Shown here: piece by piece, positions 1 to 8,311 of the stretch | Layout: every line of letters starts with the position of its first letter | Position numbering within the stretch: position 1 is the stretch's first letter | NCBI GenBank assembly: GCA_021775475.1 | Contig: JAJFHS010000027.1 | Coordinates: forward strand, 1-37,667 | Source of the DNA: Hyphomicrobiales bacterium | GTDB lineage: Bacteria; Pseudomonadota; Alphaproteobacteria; Rhizobiales; JAJFHR01 | Length of the DNA: 37,667 bases | Direction: 5' to 3' | The notes under the pieces: generated by a model | Told to the model about the DNA's origin: nothing | Database searches by the model: none | What the model saw: only the letters and a program-made list of their open reading frames with translations | Made by a program: the position numbers and the translations under genes

Positions 1-2
1 GC

Positions 3-74
3 AGTGAATCACAGAAATCCCCGTTACGCAAATTGCAAGAAAACTACCTGAAGGAACCTAAAAACTTGCAATAA
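3..74 (+). CDS. Possible 3' end of a truncated gene
   Basis: An open frame runs from the left edge to a TAA at 72-74 and encodes about 23 residues, rich in Lys, Glu, Gln and Leu and ending in KNLQ. It could be the C-terminus of a gene that starts outside the window. It is too short to assign a family and may simply be chance. The following 63 bases up to the AmpG-like gene hold nothing I recognise. Confidence 0.3.
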   Translation, partial: SESQKSPLRKLQENYLKEPKNLQ

Positions 75-137
75 CGAATACTGGATCAAGCTCGTTATTT
101 AAACAAAATCAACGCCTTGAGAATTCTTCACAGTCGA

Positions 138-1643
138 CTAAGTAGAAGAGTTTTCTGACGCTTCGGGAACTTCGTCATCGTGCCAGTTATCGGCATATTC
201 GAGCATTTTCTTCACCCATGGTAACAACAGGTAGGCGGGCAGACCTAACAGGAATGTTAGTATAAAAAAGTCCGCGTAGCCGAGGTTTTCTGCACCATAC
301 CCGCCAGCCCACCCGGCAACGGCGCGGCTTAAAGCAAATATCGAAGACAACACAGCGTATTCCGTAGCGGCTCGCCGTTTGTTGACGATGGCCATGAGGA
401 AGGCTAAAAACGCGCCGGTGCCGAGACCTTGAGTGAAAGATTCAACCGCACTTGCTGAATACAAAAGTGCTCTGTGCTCAAACAAAATAGGCAGGGTGAC
501 ATCAACATGGGGAATGACGGATGCTGCCCAGACGTAGCCGAGGTTTGACACGGCCTGGGTGAGACCAAGTATCCACAGGCCGTGAAAAATGCCGACCTTA
601 TCGGTAAACCAGCCGCCCGCCAGGCCTCCGGCAATTGACAGTACAAGGCCGATGTTGACGGAAACCAGCCCGATTTCCTTGGCGCTGAAACCGGCATCCA
701 CCCAAAACGGCTTGATCATGAACCCGATGGAGGTGTCGGCGAGTTTGAAAATCAGGATAAACAGCACGATGGGCAAAAAATATGGCCGCTGGGTCATTTC
801 CAGAAATGTACCGAACATCGGTCCTTTGAAGACGCTTGCCACGGATTTTTCTTTTGACATATTGCGGGTTAAATAGGCGATCACCAAAGAGCCGATGATA
901 AGACCGGCGGCGAGATACTGGTGGATGTCTTTGGCGAAAATCTTGCCCGTGGTTGCACCAAAAAACAGACCCGCAAACAACAATAGTGCGGGCGCAAATA
1001 TGGCGGGATGACTGATCAGGGTTTTGAATTCGGTGAGCAGCGTTGTGTCTGCCTTGTCCTTTCGCGGTATTTCTTTGGGGGCGGCCAGGCAGGCAAATGC
1101 TATGGCCACCAGCATCATGGCGGCAAGAATATAGGCACCACTCCAGCCAATATAATCGCTGGCAATCAGAACAAAGCCCGCTCCCAGCATGCCAGCGCGG
1201 TAAAACCCGATCCGGAAACCATTGGCAAGGCCATATTCTTGGCGGTTGAGAAATTCGATGGTGTAGCCGTCAATGGCGATATCATTGGTGGCGGAAAGGG
1301 TAGTAAAGATGCCAATGGCACCCCACACCCAGGGCCCAAATTCAGCGTAAATAGCGAACAGGCCCATGACTGCGGCCATGACTATATTGGCTGTAAACAT
1401 CCAGCGGCGGTGGTGACGGTAATGGTCAATCGCCGGTGCCCACAGGAATTTAATTGACCAGGTAATGGACAACAATGACATAAAACCAATGTCGCGAAGA
1501 TTGATACCCTGCTGGCGGAAGTGGACGGGAAAAATGTCAAAAAAGGCGCCAAGTGGAAAACCTTCGGCAAAATAAAGCACGCCGACCCAGAACAATTTTG
1601 ACCGAAGAATGGATTTTGGTGCGATTTTTGTCGTTTCTGTCAT
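138..1643 (-). CDS. AmpG-like MFS permease
   Basis: A 501-residue polytopic inner-membrane protein with about 12-14 hydrophobic segments. Near residue 120 it has NDIAIDGYTIE, which resembles the signature after helix 4 of the AmpG/SLC33-type MFS family, whose bacterial members import anhydro-muropeptides for peptidoglycan recycling. N-terminal text such as LYFAEGFPLGAFFDIFPV also fits this family. The gene stands alone and diverges from the TRAP operon. The ATG at 1643 is preceded only by a weak purine stretch (GAGAT). The same window encodes an Amidase_2 enzyme and the mur cluster, so a muropeptide substrate is reasonable. The family also contains acetyl-CoA and other transporters, so the substrate is inferred. 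Confidence 0.75.
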   Translation of the reverse strand: MTETTKIAPKSILRSKLFWVGVLYFAEGFPLGAFFDIFPVHFRQQGINLRDIGFMSLLSITWSIKFLWAPAIDHYRHHRRWMFTANIVMAAVMGLFAIYAEFGPWVWGAIGIFTTLSATNDIAIDGYTIEFLNRQEYGLANGFRIGFYRAGMLGAGFVLIASDYIGWSGAYILAAMMLVAIAFACLAAPKEIPRKDKADTTLLTEFKTLISHPAIFAPALLLFAGLFFGATTGKIFAKDIHQYLAAGLIIGSLVIAYLTRNMSKEKSVASVFKGPMFGTFLEMTQRPYFLPIVLFILIFKLADTSIGFMIKPFWVDAGFSAKEIGLVSVNIGLVLSIAGGLAGGWFTDKVGIFHGLWILGLTQAVSNLGYVWAASVIPHVDVTLPILFEHRALLYSASAVESFTQGLGTGAFLAFLMAIVNKRRAATEYAVLSSIFALSRAVAGWAGGYGAENLGYADFFILTFLLGLPAYLLLPWVKKMLEYADNWHDDEVPEASENSST

Positions 1644-1720
1644 AAAAAATATCTCATTGATATGGTCGTTTCCAGGCTATAGAAACTCATTTACGTATTG
1701 TTTTTATTTGTGAAATCGGA

Positions 1721-1764
1721 CAATTTCCACAATGTGGATTAATTTCCAATTTCCACATTGTGAA
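1721..1764 (+). promoter_or_regulatory. Two operator-like repeats upstream of the TRAP operon
   Basis: CAATTTCCACAATGTGGA (1721-1738) recurs as CAATTTCCACATTGTGAA (1747-1764), 16 of 18 bases alike and 26 bases apart. Each copy is itself a near-palindrome (CCACA-N-TGTGG type). They lie just upstream of a -35-like element, at roughly -70 and -44 from the predicted transcription start. That placement is typical of an activator, although a repressor is possible. The cognate regulator is unknown. Confidence 0.55.
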
Positions 1765-1766
1765 TT

Positions 1767-1795
1767 TTAACACAGGAACAATATACACTTAAAAT
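1767..1795 (+). promoter_or_regulatory. Predicted sigma-70 promoter of the TRAP operon
   Basis: TTAACA (1767-1772) and TAAAAT (1790-1795) are separated by exactly 17 bases, a good sigma-70-like pair. It lies about 90 bases before dctP and directly after the operator-like repeats. This is inferred from sequence only. Confidence 0.5.
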
Positions 1796-1884
1796 CGAGT
1801 GTGCTAACCTTCTTTGGAGGCTGCGGATGAACTATATTCGAAATACTCTAAGTCTTTTATACATGGTCATGGGAGGAAAAATTC

Positions 1885-3015
1885 ATGAAAAAATCAAATA
1901 CTGAATCAAATGCAAAACGCCTTTCCCGGCGTAAGTTTCTAAATGCCGGTGTGGCAACTGCTGCTGGCGGCGCTGCTGCGGTGGCAATGCCAAACATCGC
2001 TCAGGCGAAAAAAACCACCGTTCTTAAAATGCAGGCTGCCTGGGGTGGCGGTATTTTCCTTGAAAATGCCAAATCCTATGTTGATCGCGTGCATGCTATG
2101 GCCGGTGGCGAGCTGAAGATCGACCTGCTTTCGGTTAATTCGGTTGTCAAGACAAGTCAGATGCAAGACGCGGTTCATCGTGGCGTTCTTGATGCAGCGC
2201 ATTATGTGCCGGCTTATTGGTATTCAAAATCCACAGCGGCATCCCTGTTCGGTACCGGTCCGTGTTTTGGCTGGTCAAGCCAGGAAGTTCTGGGCTGGGT
2301 TAACTATGGTGGCGGTCAGGAATTGTTTGATGAACTGATGGGCAAATTAGGCCTTAATGTTGTTAGCTTCTTCAACAGCCCCATGCCGGCACAGCCGCTT
2401 GGTTGGTTTAAAGAGGAAATCAAGGACGTATCCCAGATGAAGGGCCTGAAATACCGTACCGTTGGTCTTGCTGCCAACGTTATGCAGGAAATGGGCATGT
2501 CGGTTGTTCAGTTGCCTGGTGGTGAAATTCAGCCAGCCATGAAGAGTGGCCTGATTGATGCGGCTGAATTTAACAACCCAACGTCAGACCGTGACTTTGG
2601 TATGCAGGATGTTGCCAAAAACTACATGTTGGCATCGTTCCATCAGTCTCAGGAGTTTTTCGAAATCACCTTCAACAAGAAGAAATTCAACCGTCTTCCT
2701 GCTGAGCAACAGGCGATCTTGAGGTATGCTTCGGAAGCTGAGAATTCCAACTTTTACTGGGGTAACACCAAGCGTTATTCCGAGGATCTGGTGAAGCTGC
2801 AGACTGAAAGTGGTGTCAAAGTGTCTCGTACGCCGGATTCAGTGATGCAGGCAGAGCTCGATGCCTGGGATGTGGTTGTTAAGCAGCTTTCTTCAGAGGA
2901 TCCATTCTTTGCTAAAGTGATTGAATCCCAGAAGAAATATGCCAAAGAGGTTATGGGGTATCTGAACCTCAATCAGCCTGATTACAAGCTGGCCTACAAG
3001 CATTATTTCGGCTGA
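1885..3015 (+). CDS. dctP: TRAP transporter periplasmic solute-binding protein (DctP family)
   Basis: The 376-residue protein starts with a twin-arginine signal (SRRKFL at residues 14-19, then an Ala/Gly-rich hydrophobic stretch ending AQA-KK near residue 42), so it is probably folded before Tat export. The mature part carries the DctP pattern GLKYRTVG...LPGGEIQPAMKSGLIDAAEFNNP around residues 188-230. This resembles the TakP-like subgroup that binds 2-oxo and other carboxylates; the conserved Arg in YRT would contact a carboxylate. A strong ribosome site (GGGAGGAAA) sits just before the ATG. dctQ and dctM follow, completing a three-gene transporter. The ligand cannot be read from sequence; the amidase downstream hints at an organic acid or amide. 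Confidence 0.9.
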   Translation: MKKSNTESNAKRLSRRKFLNAGVATAAGGAAAVAMPNIAQAKKTTVLKMQAAWGGGIFLENAKSYVDRVHAMAGGELKIDLLSVNSVVKTSQMQDAVHRGVLDAAHYVPAYWYSKSTAASLFGTGPCFGWSSQEVLGWVNYGGGQELFDELMGKLGLNVVSFFNSPMPAQPLGWFKEEIKDVSQMKGLKYRTVGLAANVMQEMGMSVVQLPGGEIQPAMKSGLIDAAEFNNPTSDRDFGMQDVAKNYMLASFHQSQEFFEITFNKKKFNRLPAEQQAILRYASEAENSNFYWGNTKRYSEDLVKLQTESGVKVSRTPDSVMQAELDAWDVVVKQLSSEDPFFAKVIESQKKYAKEVMGYLNLNQPDYKLAYKHYFG

Positions 3016-3041
3016 TTATATCTTGGTTCTATAAAATGGTG

Positions 3042-3067
3042 CCGGGGGCTGCACATGCAGTCCCCGG
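3042..3067 (+). promoter_or_regulatory. Stable hairpin between dctP and dctQ
   Basis: An 11-bp GC-rich stem (CCGGGGGCTGC pairing with GCAGTCCCCGG, one G-T pair, 4-base loop) fills the dctP-dctQ gap. It has no immediate T-run, so it is more likely an mRNA-stabilising or attenuating element that raises the level of the solute receptor over the membrane subunits. It covers the ATG at 3055, which argues against that start for dctQ. Confidence 0.6.
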
Positions 3068-3096
3068 TGCAGTTTTCGGCGGGCAGGGAGGTTTTT

Positions 3097-3690
3097 TTGA
3101 GATCAATTATTCACGCTATTGAAAGCCTGAGCATCTGGGTTGGGCGAGCCTTTGGCTGGACCATTCTGATTTTGACTTTCTCGGTTTCATACGAAGTCTT
3201 CGTGCGTTACGTTTTGAATGCTCCGACAGTCTGGGCGTTCGATATGATGGTCCAGATGTATGGAGCGTTGTTCCTGATGGCTGGTCCGTACGCATTGGCA
3301 CAAGATGCCCATGTGCGCGCTGACGTAATCTATCGTTTTTTCCCGGTGAAGGTTCAGGCTGGTATCGATTTTACCCTGTATCTGTTGTTCTTTTTTCCCG
3401 GAATGCTGGCGCTTTTCTGGTTTGGGGCCGAGATTGCAGCCGATTCCTGGCGGTACCAGGAAGTGAGCTGGAATTCTCCTGCCCGCATCCAGATTTATTT
3501 CTTCAAAACCCTCATACCGGTTGCCGGCGGGTTGCTGCTGCTGCAGGGGTTTGCCGAGTTGGCGCGATGTTGGATAGCCATGCGAACGGGCACCTGGCCC
3601 AAACGTCTGGAAGACGTGCGTGAAACCGAAGATCTTCTCGCCGAACAAGCCTCGGCTGACACCAATAATTCATCGGCTAACAGCGCGTAG
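3097..3690 (+). CDS. dctQ: TRAP transporter small membrane subunit (DctQ family)
   Basis: A four-helix integral membrane protein of about 197 residues, the partner of DctM in Na+-dependent TRAP uptake. Hydrophobic segments lie near the N-terminus, after YVLNAPTVWAFDMMVQMYG, around LYLLFFFPGMLALFWFG and around LIPVAGGLLLLQG. The motif WxFDMMVQMYGxLFLM is typical of the family. I prefer the TTG start at 3097 because GGGAGG lies 5 bases before it. The in-frame ATG at 3055 lies inside the intergenic hairpin and has no ribosome site. The polar tail (about 40 residues, Glu/Asp/Ser/Asn-rich) is cytoplasmic or disordered. dctM follows after 36 bases. Confidence 0.85.
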   Translation: MRSIIHAIESLSIWVGRAFGWTILILTFSVSYEVFVRYVLNAPTVWAFDMMVQMYGALFLMAGPYALAQDAHVRADVIYRFFPVKVQAGIDFTLYLLFFFPGMLALFWFGAEIAADSWRYQEVSWNSPARIQIYFFKTLIPVAGGLLLLQGFAELARCWIAMRTGTWPKRLEDVRETEDLLAEQASADTNNSSANSA

Positions 3691-3726
3691 CCAACACACA
3701 GTTTTCTCGTCGGAGTTTTTTGGGCC

Positions 3727-5094
3727 ATGACAAATCCTGAAGTCGCCATTCTCATGCTTTCCATCTTCATCGTGCTGGTGTTGTTGGGGTTTCCTGTTGC
3801 ATTCACCCTTTTGGCAATGGGCGTGGGTTTTGGCTATTACGCTTATTATGACGCCGGTTCGATTGAAGTTTTCGCCGACATTTTTGACAACCAGATTTTC
3901 TATCTACTTAACCAGAACACTTATTCGGTTATGGAGAATGATACGCTGGTTGCCATCCCGTTGTTTTTGTTCATGGGATATGTGGTTGAGCGTGCAAATA
4001 TCGTAAATCGGTTGTTCTCATCCCTGCAACTGGCGGCGCGAAACCTGCCCGGCTCAATGGGTGTTGCCGCCATGGTCACGTGTGCTGTGTTTTCAACCGC
4101 CAGCGGTATCGTTGGTGCCGTGGTTACCCTGATGGGGCTGCTTGCCTACCCTGCCATGGCGGATGCCAAATATCGCAAGGATTTCGCCGCCGGTGTGATT
4201 TGCGCCGGTGGAACGCTGGGAATTTTAATACCACCGTCGATTATGCTGATTGTCTATGCGGCAATTGCTGAGTTGTCGCCGTTACGGCTCTATGCCGCAG
4301 CCATATTCCCGGGATTGATACTCGCCGGGCTTTATATCGTGTACATTGTTGTTCGCGTGATGTTGAACCCTGGAATAGCGCCCAAGCCGAATATGGAGAA
4401 TCAACCCTCCCGGCGTGAAGTCTACTGGCAGCTTTTGACTTCATTTGTCCCTCTGACCGTGTTGATAATGCTGGTTCTAGGTTCCATTCTGGCTGGGCTG
4501 GCAACACCGGCTGAAGCGGCTGCTATGGGCTCACTTGGTGCCCTGGTCATGGCCGTGCTCTATCGTTCTCTCACTTGGGACAAGGTCAAACAATCTGTCT
4601 TTTTATGTGCAAAAGCAACGGCGTTTGTGTGCTGGTTGTTCGTCGGCTCCTGGACTTTTGCTTCGGTGTTCTCCTATCTGGGGGGCCACGTTGTTATCGA
4701 AGAATGGGTTCTGTCACATAATCTGGAACCGTGGCAATTCCTGGTGATGGTGCAGATTATTATCTTCCTTTTGGGCTGGCCGCTTGAATGGTCGGAAATC
4801 CTGATTATCTTTGTTCCTATTTTCCTGCCCATGCTGGATAATTTCGGTGTGAACCCGTACTTTTTCGCCATGCTGGTGGCATTGAACCTGCAAACGTCAT
4901 TTTTAACCCCGCCCATGGCGATGTCGGCCTATTACCTAAAAGGGGTGTTGGGAGCTCAAATCGAGCTCATGGACATATTCAAGGGCATCATGCCTTATCT
5001 GGGAATAGTAATTTTCACTATGTTTTTAATGTACCAGTTCCCCGGCATCGCCCTGTTCTTGCCTGATTACTTCTTTGGTCCCTATGTACCTTGA
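3727..5094 (+). CDS. dctM: TRAP transporter large membrane subunit (DctM family)
   Basis: A 455-residue, very hydrophobic protein, the transport channel of the TRAP system. Family motifs are visible: VAIPLFLFMGYVVE near residue 75, the Gly-rich ASGIVGAVVTLMG near residue 125, GTLGILIPPSIMLIVYA near residue 165 and FLTPPMAMSAYYL near residue 395. These correspond to substrate- and Na+-site loops in the ion-transporter superfamily. Its length suits a DctM of the longer type. The amidase reading frame touches the stop codon, so both are probably one transcript. Confidence 0.9.
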   Translation: MTNPEVAILMLSIFIVLVLLGFPVAFTLLAMGVGFGYYAYYDAGSIEVFADIFDNQIFYLLNQNTYSVMENDTLVAIPLFLFMGYVVERANIVNRLFSSLQLAARNLPGSMGVAAMVTCAVFSTASGIVGAVVTLMGLLAYPAMADAKYRKDFAAGVICAGGTLGILIPPSIMLIVYAAIAELSPLRLYAAAIFPGLILAGLYIVYIVVRVMLNPGIAPKPNMENQPSRREVYWQLLTSFVPLTVLIMLVLGSILAGLATPAEAAAMGSLGALVMAVLYRSLTWDKVKQSVFLCAKATAFVCWLFVGSWTFASVFSYLGGHVVIEEWVLSHNLEPWQFLVMVQIIIFLLGWPLEWSEILIIFVPIFLPMLDNFGVNPYFFAMLVALNLQTSFLTPPMAMSAYYLKGVLGAQIELMDIFKGIMPYLGIVIFTMFLMYQFPGIALFLPDYFFGPYVP

Positions 5095-5120
5095 TAAAAG
5101 CTGGTGGAAAGTGTGCGCTC

Positions 5121-6467
5121 ATGCATTTTGAATTGTCGGCTGTGCAAGCGGCAGAAAAAATCCGCTCAGGTCTGATTTCCTCGGTTGATTTGGTCAAGGC
5201 GTGTTTGCAACGCATTGAGGATACCGATGGCGCCATCAATGCCTGGATTCATCTTGATGGCGAACAGGCGCTGGCCCAGGCTGAAGCACTTGATGAAATC
5301 CGCCGCAAGGGATTGCCAATTGGCCCTTTGCACGGGGTGCCTGTCGGCATCAAGGATATCATTGATACTTGCGATATGCCGACTCAGTTGGGTACGAAAA
5401 TCCACAACGGTCGCCAGCCCGAACATGATGCCGTGGTTATAGAAAGGTTGCGTGAGGCCGGTGCGGTTATTCTGGGAAAAACAGTAACGACGGAATTTGC
5501 CTACTCCCATCCCACGACCACTACCAACCCACATAATCCGGCGCATTCGCCCGGAGGTTCGTCAAGCGGGTCAGCTGCGGCTGTTGCTGCCGGTCACCTT
5601 CCCCTTGCCCTTGGCAGCCAGACGGGTGGTTCCACCATCCGGCCGGCGTCTTATTGTGGCATATTCGGCTTTAAACCCACGCGCGGTGTGATTTCTCGCC
5701 GCGGGGTTCTGGAAACATCAAGAGTTCTTGATCAGGTTGGTGTCTTTGCCCGAACGCTGGAGGATCTGGCTTTATTGGGCGATACGCTTGGCTCCTACGA
5801 TCAGGCTGATTCCATGAGTTTCGCCAGACCGCGCCCGCATCTGCTTGAGGGATATAAGGCAGAGCCGCCGGTCGACCCCAGTCTTGCCTGGATCGAGTTG
5901 CCGTTCAATGATCTGCTTTCCGATGCCGCTGCAGCCGGGTTGGCTGAAGTCAGAGAGGTGCTTGGAGATCGGGTGGAGGTCATTCCGGCGCCTAAATCCT
6001 TCGTTAAAGTGATTGAGTGTCACAAGGTTATTCACGAATATGAAATCGCCGGCTGCCTCAAGGCGGAAATTGAAAATCACTGGGATGACATCAGTGACAC
6101 CATTAAACCAAAACTTGAATCAGGGCTGGCCACCACCGAGGCACAATACCATGAGGCTCTCACTATGGTTGGCGGTGCGGAGAATTATTTCAGTGAGTTT
6201 TTCAATGATTACGATGCGGTTTTGACATCCGCTGCGCCCGGTGAAGCACCACTTATGGGATCTGATGCAGGTACGGGAAATCCGATTTTTTCAGTAATCT
6301 GGACGTTTGCCGGCCTGCCCTGTCTTTCTTTACCGGTGATGGGCGGAGATTTAGGTTTGCCGATGGGGTTGCAATTGGTAGGTTCAGCTGAAGGCGATGA
6401 CAGATTGTTCAGAACCGCCAGATGGTTGTTGCAACAATTAGACGAAAATGCACAAGACAATGAGTGA
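5121..6467 (+). CDS. Amidase signature family hydrolase
   Basis: A cytoplasmic 448-residue serine amidase. The Ser-cisSer-Lys triad is visible: Lys78 in HGVPVGIK, the cis-Ser in PGGSSSGSA (about residues 157-158) and the nucleophile Ser181 in GSQTGGSTIRPAS. The GatA-like fold is complete, but there is no gatB/gatC nearby, and GatA-specific context is lacking. It is therefore a metabolic amidase rather than a tRNA amidotransferase. I chose the ATG at 5121, which gives the family-typical N-terminus (LSAVQAAEKIRSG). A TTG at 5091 overlapping the dctM stop is an alternative that adds 10 residues. Position after the TRAP genes suggests it cleaves an amide taken up by that transporter; the substrate is unknown. 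Confidence 0.85.
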   Translation: MHFELSAVQAAEKIRSGLISSVDLVKACLQRIEDTDGAINAWIHLDGEQALAQAEALDEIRRKGLPIGPLHGVPVGIKDIIDTCDMPTQLGTKIHNGRQPEHDAVVIERLREAGAVILGKTVTTEFAYSHPTTTTNPHNPAHSPGGSSSGSAAAVAAGHLPLALGSQTGGSTIRPASYCGIFGFKPTRGVISRRGVLETSRVLDQVGVFARTLEDLALLGDTLGSYDQADSMSFARPRPHLLEGYKAEPPVDPSLAWIELPFNDLLSDAAAAGLAEVREVLGDRVEVIPAPKSFVKVIECHKVIHEYEIAGCLKAEIENHWDDISDTIKPKLESGLATTEAQYHEALTMVGGAENYFSEFFNDYDAVLTSAAPGEAPLMGSDAGTGNPIFSVIWTFAGLPCLSLPVMGGDLGLPMGLQLVGSAEGDDRLFRTARWLLQQLDENAQDNE

Positions 6468-6494
6468 ACGTCTGGGTTTCAAGGGACTAAGAGT

Positions 6495-6695
6495 ATGAAC
6501 GCTAAAACTGTAAAGCTGATGGCTGGCCTGATTGCATCTTTAACTCTGGCCGCTTTCGTCGTGGGGTTAGCCTATAGTATCTCGACGGGAGCTGCCGGTT
6601 TTTGGGGCGGCTTGCCATTCTGGATCATTACCATAAGCGTCCTGATCATGGTTTTTTATGATTTCTGGGATGAGTGCATCAATAAGAATAAATAG
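6495..6695 (+). CDS. Small two-helix membrane protein, unknown function
   Basis: A 66-residue protein with two predicted membrane helices (about residues 8-29 and 38-55) and short charged ends, the last being DECINKNK. I recognise no family. It starts 27 bases after the amidase stop, so it may be the last gene of the TRAP-amidase transcript. The ribosome site is weak (GGGACTAAGAG before the ATG). The hydrophobic pattern and position support a real gene, but no function can be assigned. Confidence 0.55.
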   Translation: MNAKTVKLMAGLIASLTLAAFVVGLAYSISTGAAGFWGGLPFWIITISVLIMVFYDFWDECINKNK

Positions 6696-6705
6696 TCACT
6701 CTTCA

Positions 6706-6787
6706 TCGTTATTCCCGCGCAGGCGGGAATCTTCTCTCGTTTTGGTAAACGCTGATAGAAGATCTTCGCTTTCGCGGAGGATGACGA
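6706..6787. repeat. MITE-like dispersed repeat with two hairpins
   Basis: The unit begins TCGTTATTCC and ends GGATGACGA, imperfect terminal inverted repeats. Inside are an 8-bp hairpin at 6711-6730 (ATTCCCGC, 4-base loop, GCGGGAAT) and a second at 6764-6779 (CTTCGC-TTTC-GCGGAG). This CCCGCGCAGGCGGG plus CGCTTTCGCG layout matches short repeats widely scattered between genes in proteobacteria. Here it lies between convergent genes, where the hairpins could also end transcription. Only one copy is in the window. Confidence 0.6.
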
Positions 6788-6800
6788 GATGGGCTTTACA

Positions 6801-8138
6801 TCACACCCACGGGCAATTTGAGTTGCGGTCGCCGAAGGTTGTGCCTTGAGAAAACCTTGAAAAGGCAAACGGTTCGAGTTCGAGTACGGGTGTGCCGGTA
6901 ATCAGGTGTTTTGACACCAGTTTGCCGACACCGGTCATTTTAAAGCCGTGATTTGAATCGGCAATCATGTAGGCATTGTCCGCAACCCAGTCAAAAATCG
7001 GCACATTATCAGGAGTAAATGCGCCGATGCCGCCATTGCGTCTGGTTTTAAAGTTTTTGCGCAATCCCTCAAACCGCTCCATCAACATGGCAAGGGTAGC
7101 GCAGTAATAATCGGCAAACCAGTCGTCGGCCTGATATTCGTCATTATCATGGCCGTAAGGGTCAAGCGTTGCTTTAGGTCCGATTTTAATGGGGATGGTG
7201 CCGCCTTGCAGTCCGGGACGGCCCATTCTTTCAGCCGCATAGCGCACATAGGTGTAAAAATGTTCATCAAACTCGCGGCCGTTTTCATCGACCACTGTCG
7301 TGTTCATTAATTCCACATGGAGAATGGGTGGATCACGGTCATCTGCGGTGCGATAGGGTTCATCGAGAGAAACTTCGCCTTCCAACAAGCGCCAGAAGGT
7401 CCACATATCCATGGCTTTTTCCACGTGGCCATCGGGATAACGCACGTCGAGCGTGTCTGATTTTTCCAACCATTCCCAGTGCTTTGGCAACCAGGCGCCA
7501 GCGCAGATGACAACACAATCAGCGGCAATATTGCCCTTGTCGGTCAAAACGCTGGAGATGCGCCCGTTTGTCATGTCGTAGCCGGTAACTTCAACGCCAT
7601 AACAACGCTGAACGCCCAGCCTGCGGCAATGTTCATCAAGCCCCCACATGGATTGGGTGGTGCCGGCGTAGCCTGAGGGTTTTTCGTGCAGGGCGACATC
7701 TATGTTCTCGGTTTTAAAATCGGGCCAGATTGACTTGAGGAAATTTTTGGCATCTTTGCCGACATACAAATCAGCAGCGTAATCGACGGCGTTCTGGCTG
7801 GCATGGATTTTTTCGTAATCCGATGTCTGGTTGGCCTCCCCACACGAGATGTAGCCAACTTGCTGAAACCCGAGTGTTACCGGATCGCTTTCCCACACAT
7901 CAACTGAATGGCGCAATATGGCATGCAGAGGTTCGGTCATATAGAAATTGCGCACGCATCCGCATGCAATACCGCTGGCACCGGCACCGGGGCCTTTTTT
8001 ATCTATGATAACGATATCTTTTCCCGACCCCTTGCCGGTGGCTATCAGATCTTTAGCCAGATGCCAGGCGGTGGACAGGCCGTGAATGCCGGCACCGATG
8101 ACCACGTAAGTTGCCGAAGTAGGGAGGGTTGCGCTCAT
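6801..8138 (-). CDS. FAD-dependent amine oxidoreductase (DAO family)
   Basis: A 445-residue cytoplasmic flavoprotein of the D-amino-acid/sarcosine oxidase (DAO) family. The ADP-binding motif VIGAGIHGLSTAWHL is at residues 13-27, and the C-terminal family segment NAYMIADSNHGFKMTGVGK closes the FAD site. Members oxidise N-methyl or amino groups, such as sarcosine or dimethylglycine, releasing formaldehyde or methylene-THF; the GcvT-like folate domain of dimethylglycine dehydrogenase is absent. It is divergent from the XRE regulator, with palindromes between them, and neighbours corrinoid methyl-transfer genes. I infer that it acts on the partly demethylated product of the MttB-like enzyme. An unusual CGCVRNFY follows the FAD-phosphate loop. 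The ribosome site AGAGAG precedes the ATG. Exact substrate and electron acceptor are unknown. Confidence 0.8.
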   Translation of the reverse strand: MSATLPTSATYVVIGAGIHGLSTAWHLAKDLIATGKGSGKDIVIIDKKGPGAGASGIACGCVRNFYMTEPLHAILRHSVDVWESDPVTLGFQQVGYISCGEANQTSDYEKIHASQNAVDYAADLYVGKDAKNFLKSIWPDFKTENIDVALHEKPSGYAGTTQSMWGLDEHCRRLGVQRCYGVEVTGYDMTNGRISSVLTDKGNIAADCVVICAGAWLPKHWEWLEKSDTLDVRYPDGHVEKAMDMWTFWRLLEGEVSLDEPYRTADDRDPPILHVELMNTTVVDENGREFDEHFYTYVRYAAERMGRPGLQGGTIPIKIGPKATLDPYGHDNDEYQADDWFADYYCATLAMLMERFEGLRKNFKTRRNGGIGAFTPDNVPIFDWVADNAYMIADSNHGFKMTGVGKLVSKHLITGTPVLELEPFAFSRFSQGTTFGDRNSNCPWV

Positions 8139-8224
8139 TTTGTGCTCTCTTTGAAATTTGGGTTTGCCCGTTTGGCACAGGCTACCGCCATCGGCGTCAT
8201 TGGCATACGGGTTTATGTGGCACT

Positions 8225-8261
8225 TTTGTTTACAATTGTGGACAAAAACAACAATTGTTGT
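8225..8261. promoter_or_regulatory. Paired palindromic operators between FAD gene and XRE regulator
   Basis: A 22-base imperfect palindrome (8225-8246; core ACAATTGT at 8232-8239, flanks TTTGT and ACAAA) overlaps the left edge of a region that ends in a perfect 14-base palindrome ACAACAATTGTTGT (8248-8261). Their centres are 19 bases apart, close to two helical turns. The site lies about 50 bases before the XRE gene and about 90 before the divergent FAD gene. Autoregulation and control of the oxidoreductase by the XRE protein is the simplest reading. Confidence 0.55.
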
Positions 8262-8311
8262 ATTTAATCACCACAATATACGAAACTCGAATACTGGAAG
8301 GTTAATTCCCT

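Noticed and set aside
404..1570. Several long frames opposite or out of phase with the AmpG-like gene
   Set aside because: They lack family features and ribosome sites and are shadows of the 501-residue membrane protein; the same holds for similar frames across the window.
5121..6467. GatA subunit of the tRNA amidotransferase
   Set aside because: The triad is the same, but there is no gatB or gatC nearby and the gene is tied to a TRAP operon, so a general amidase is more likely.
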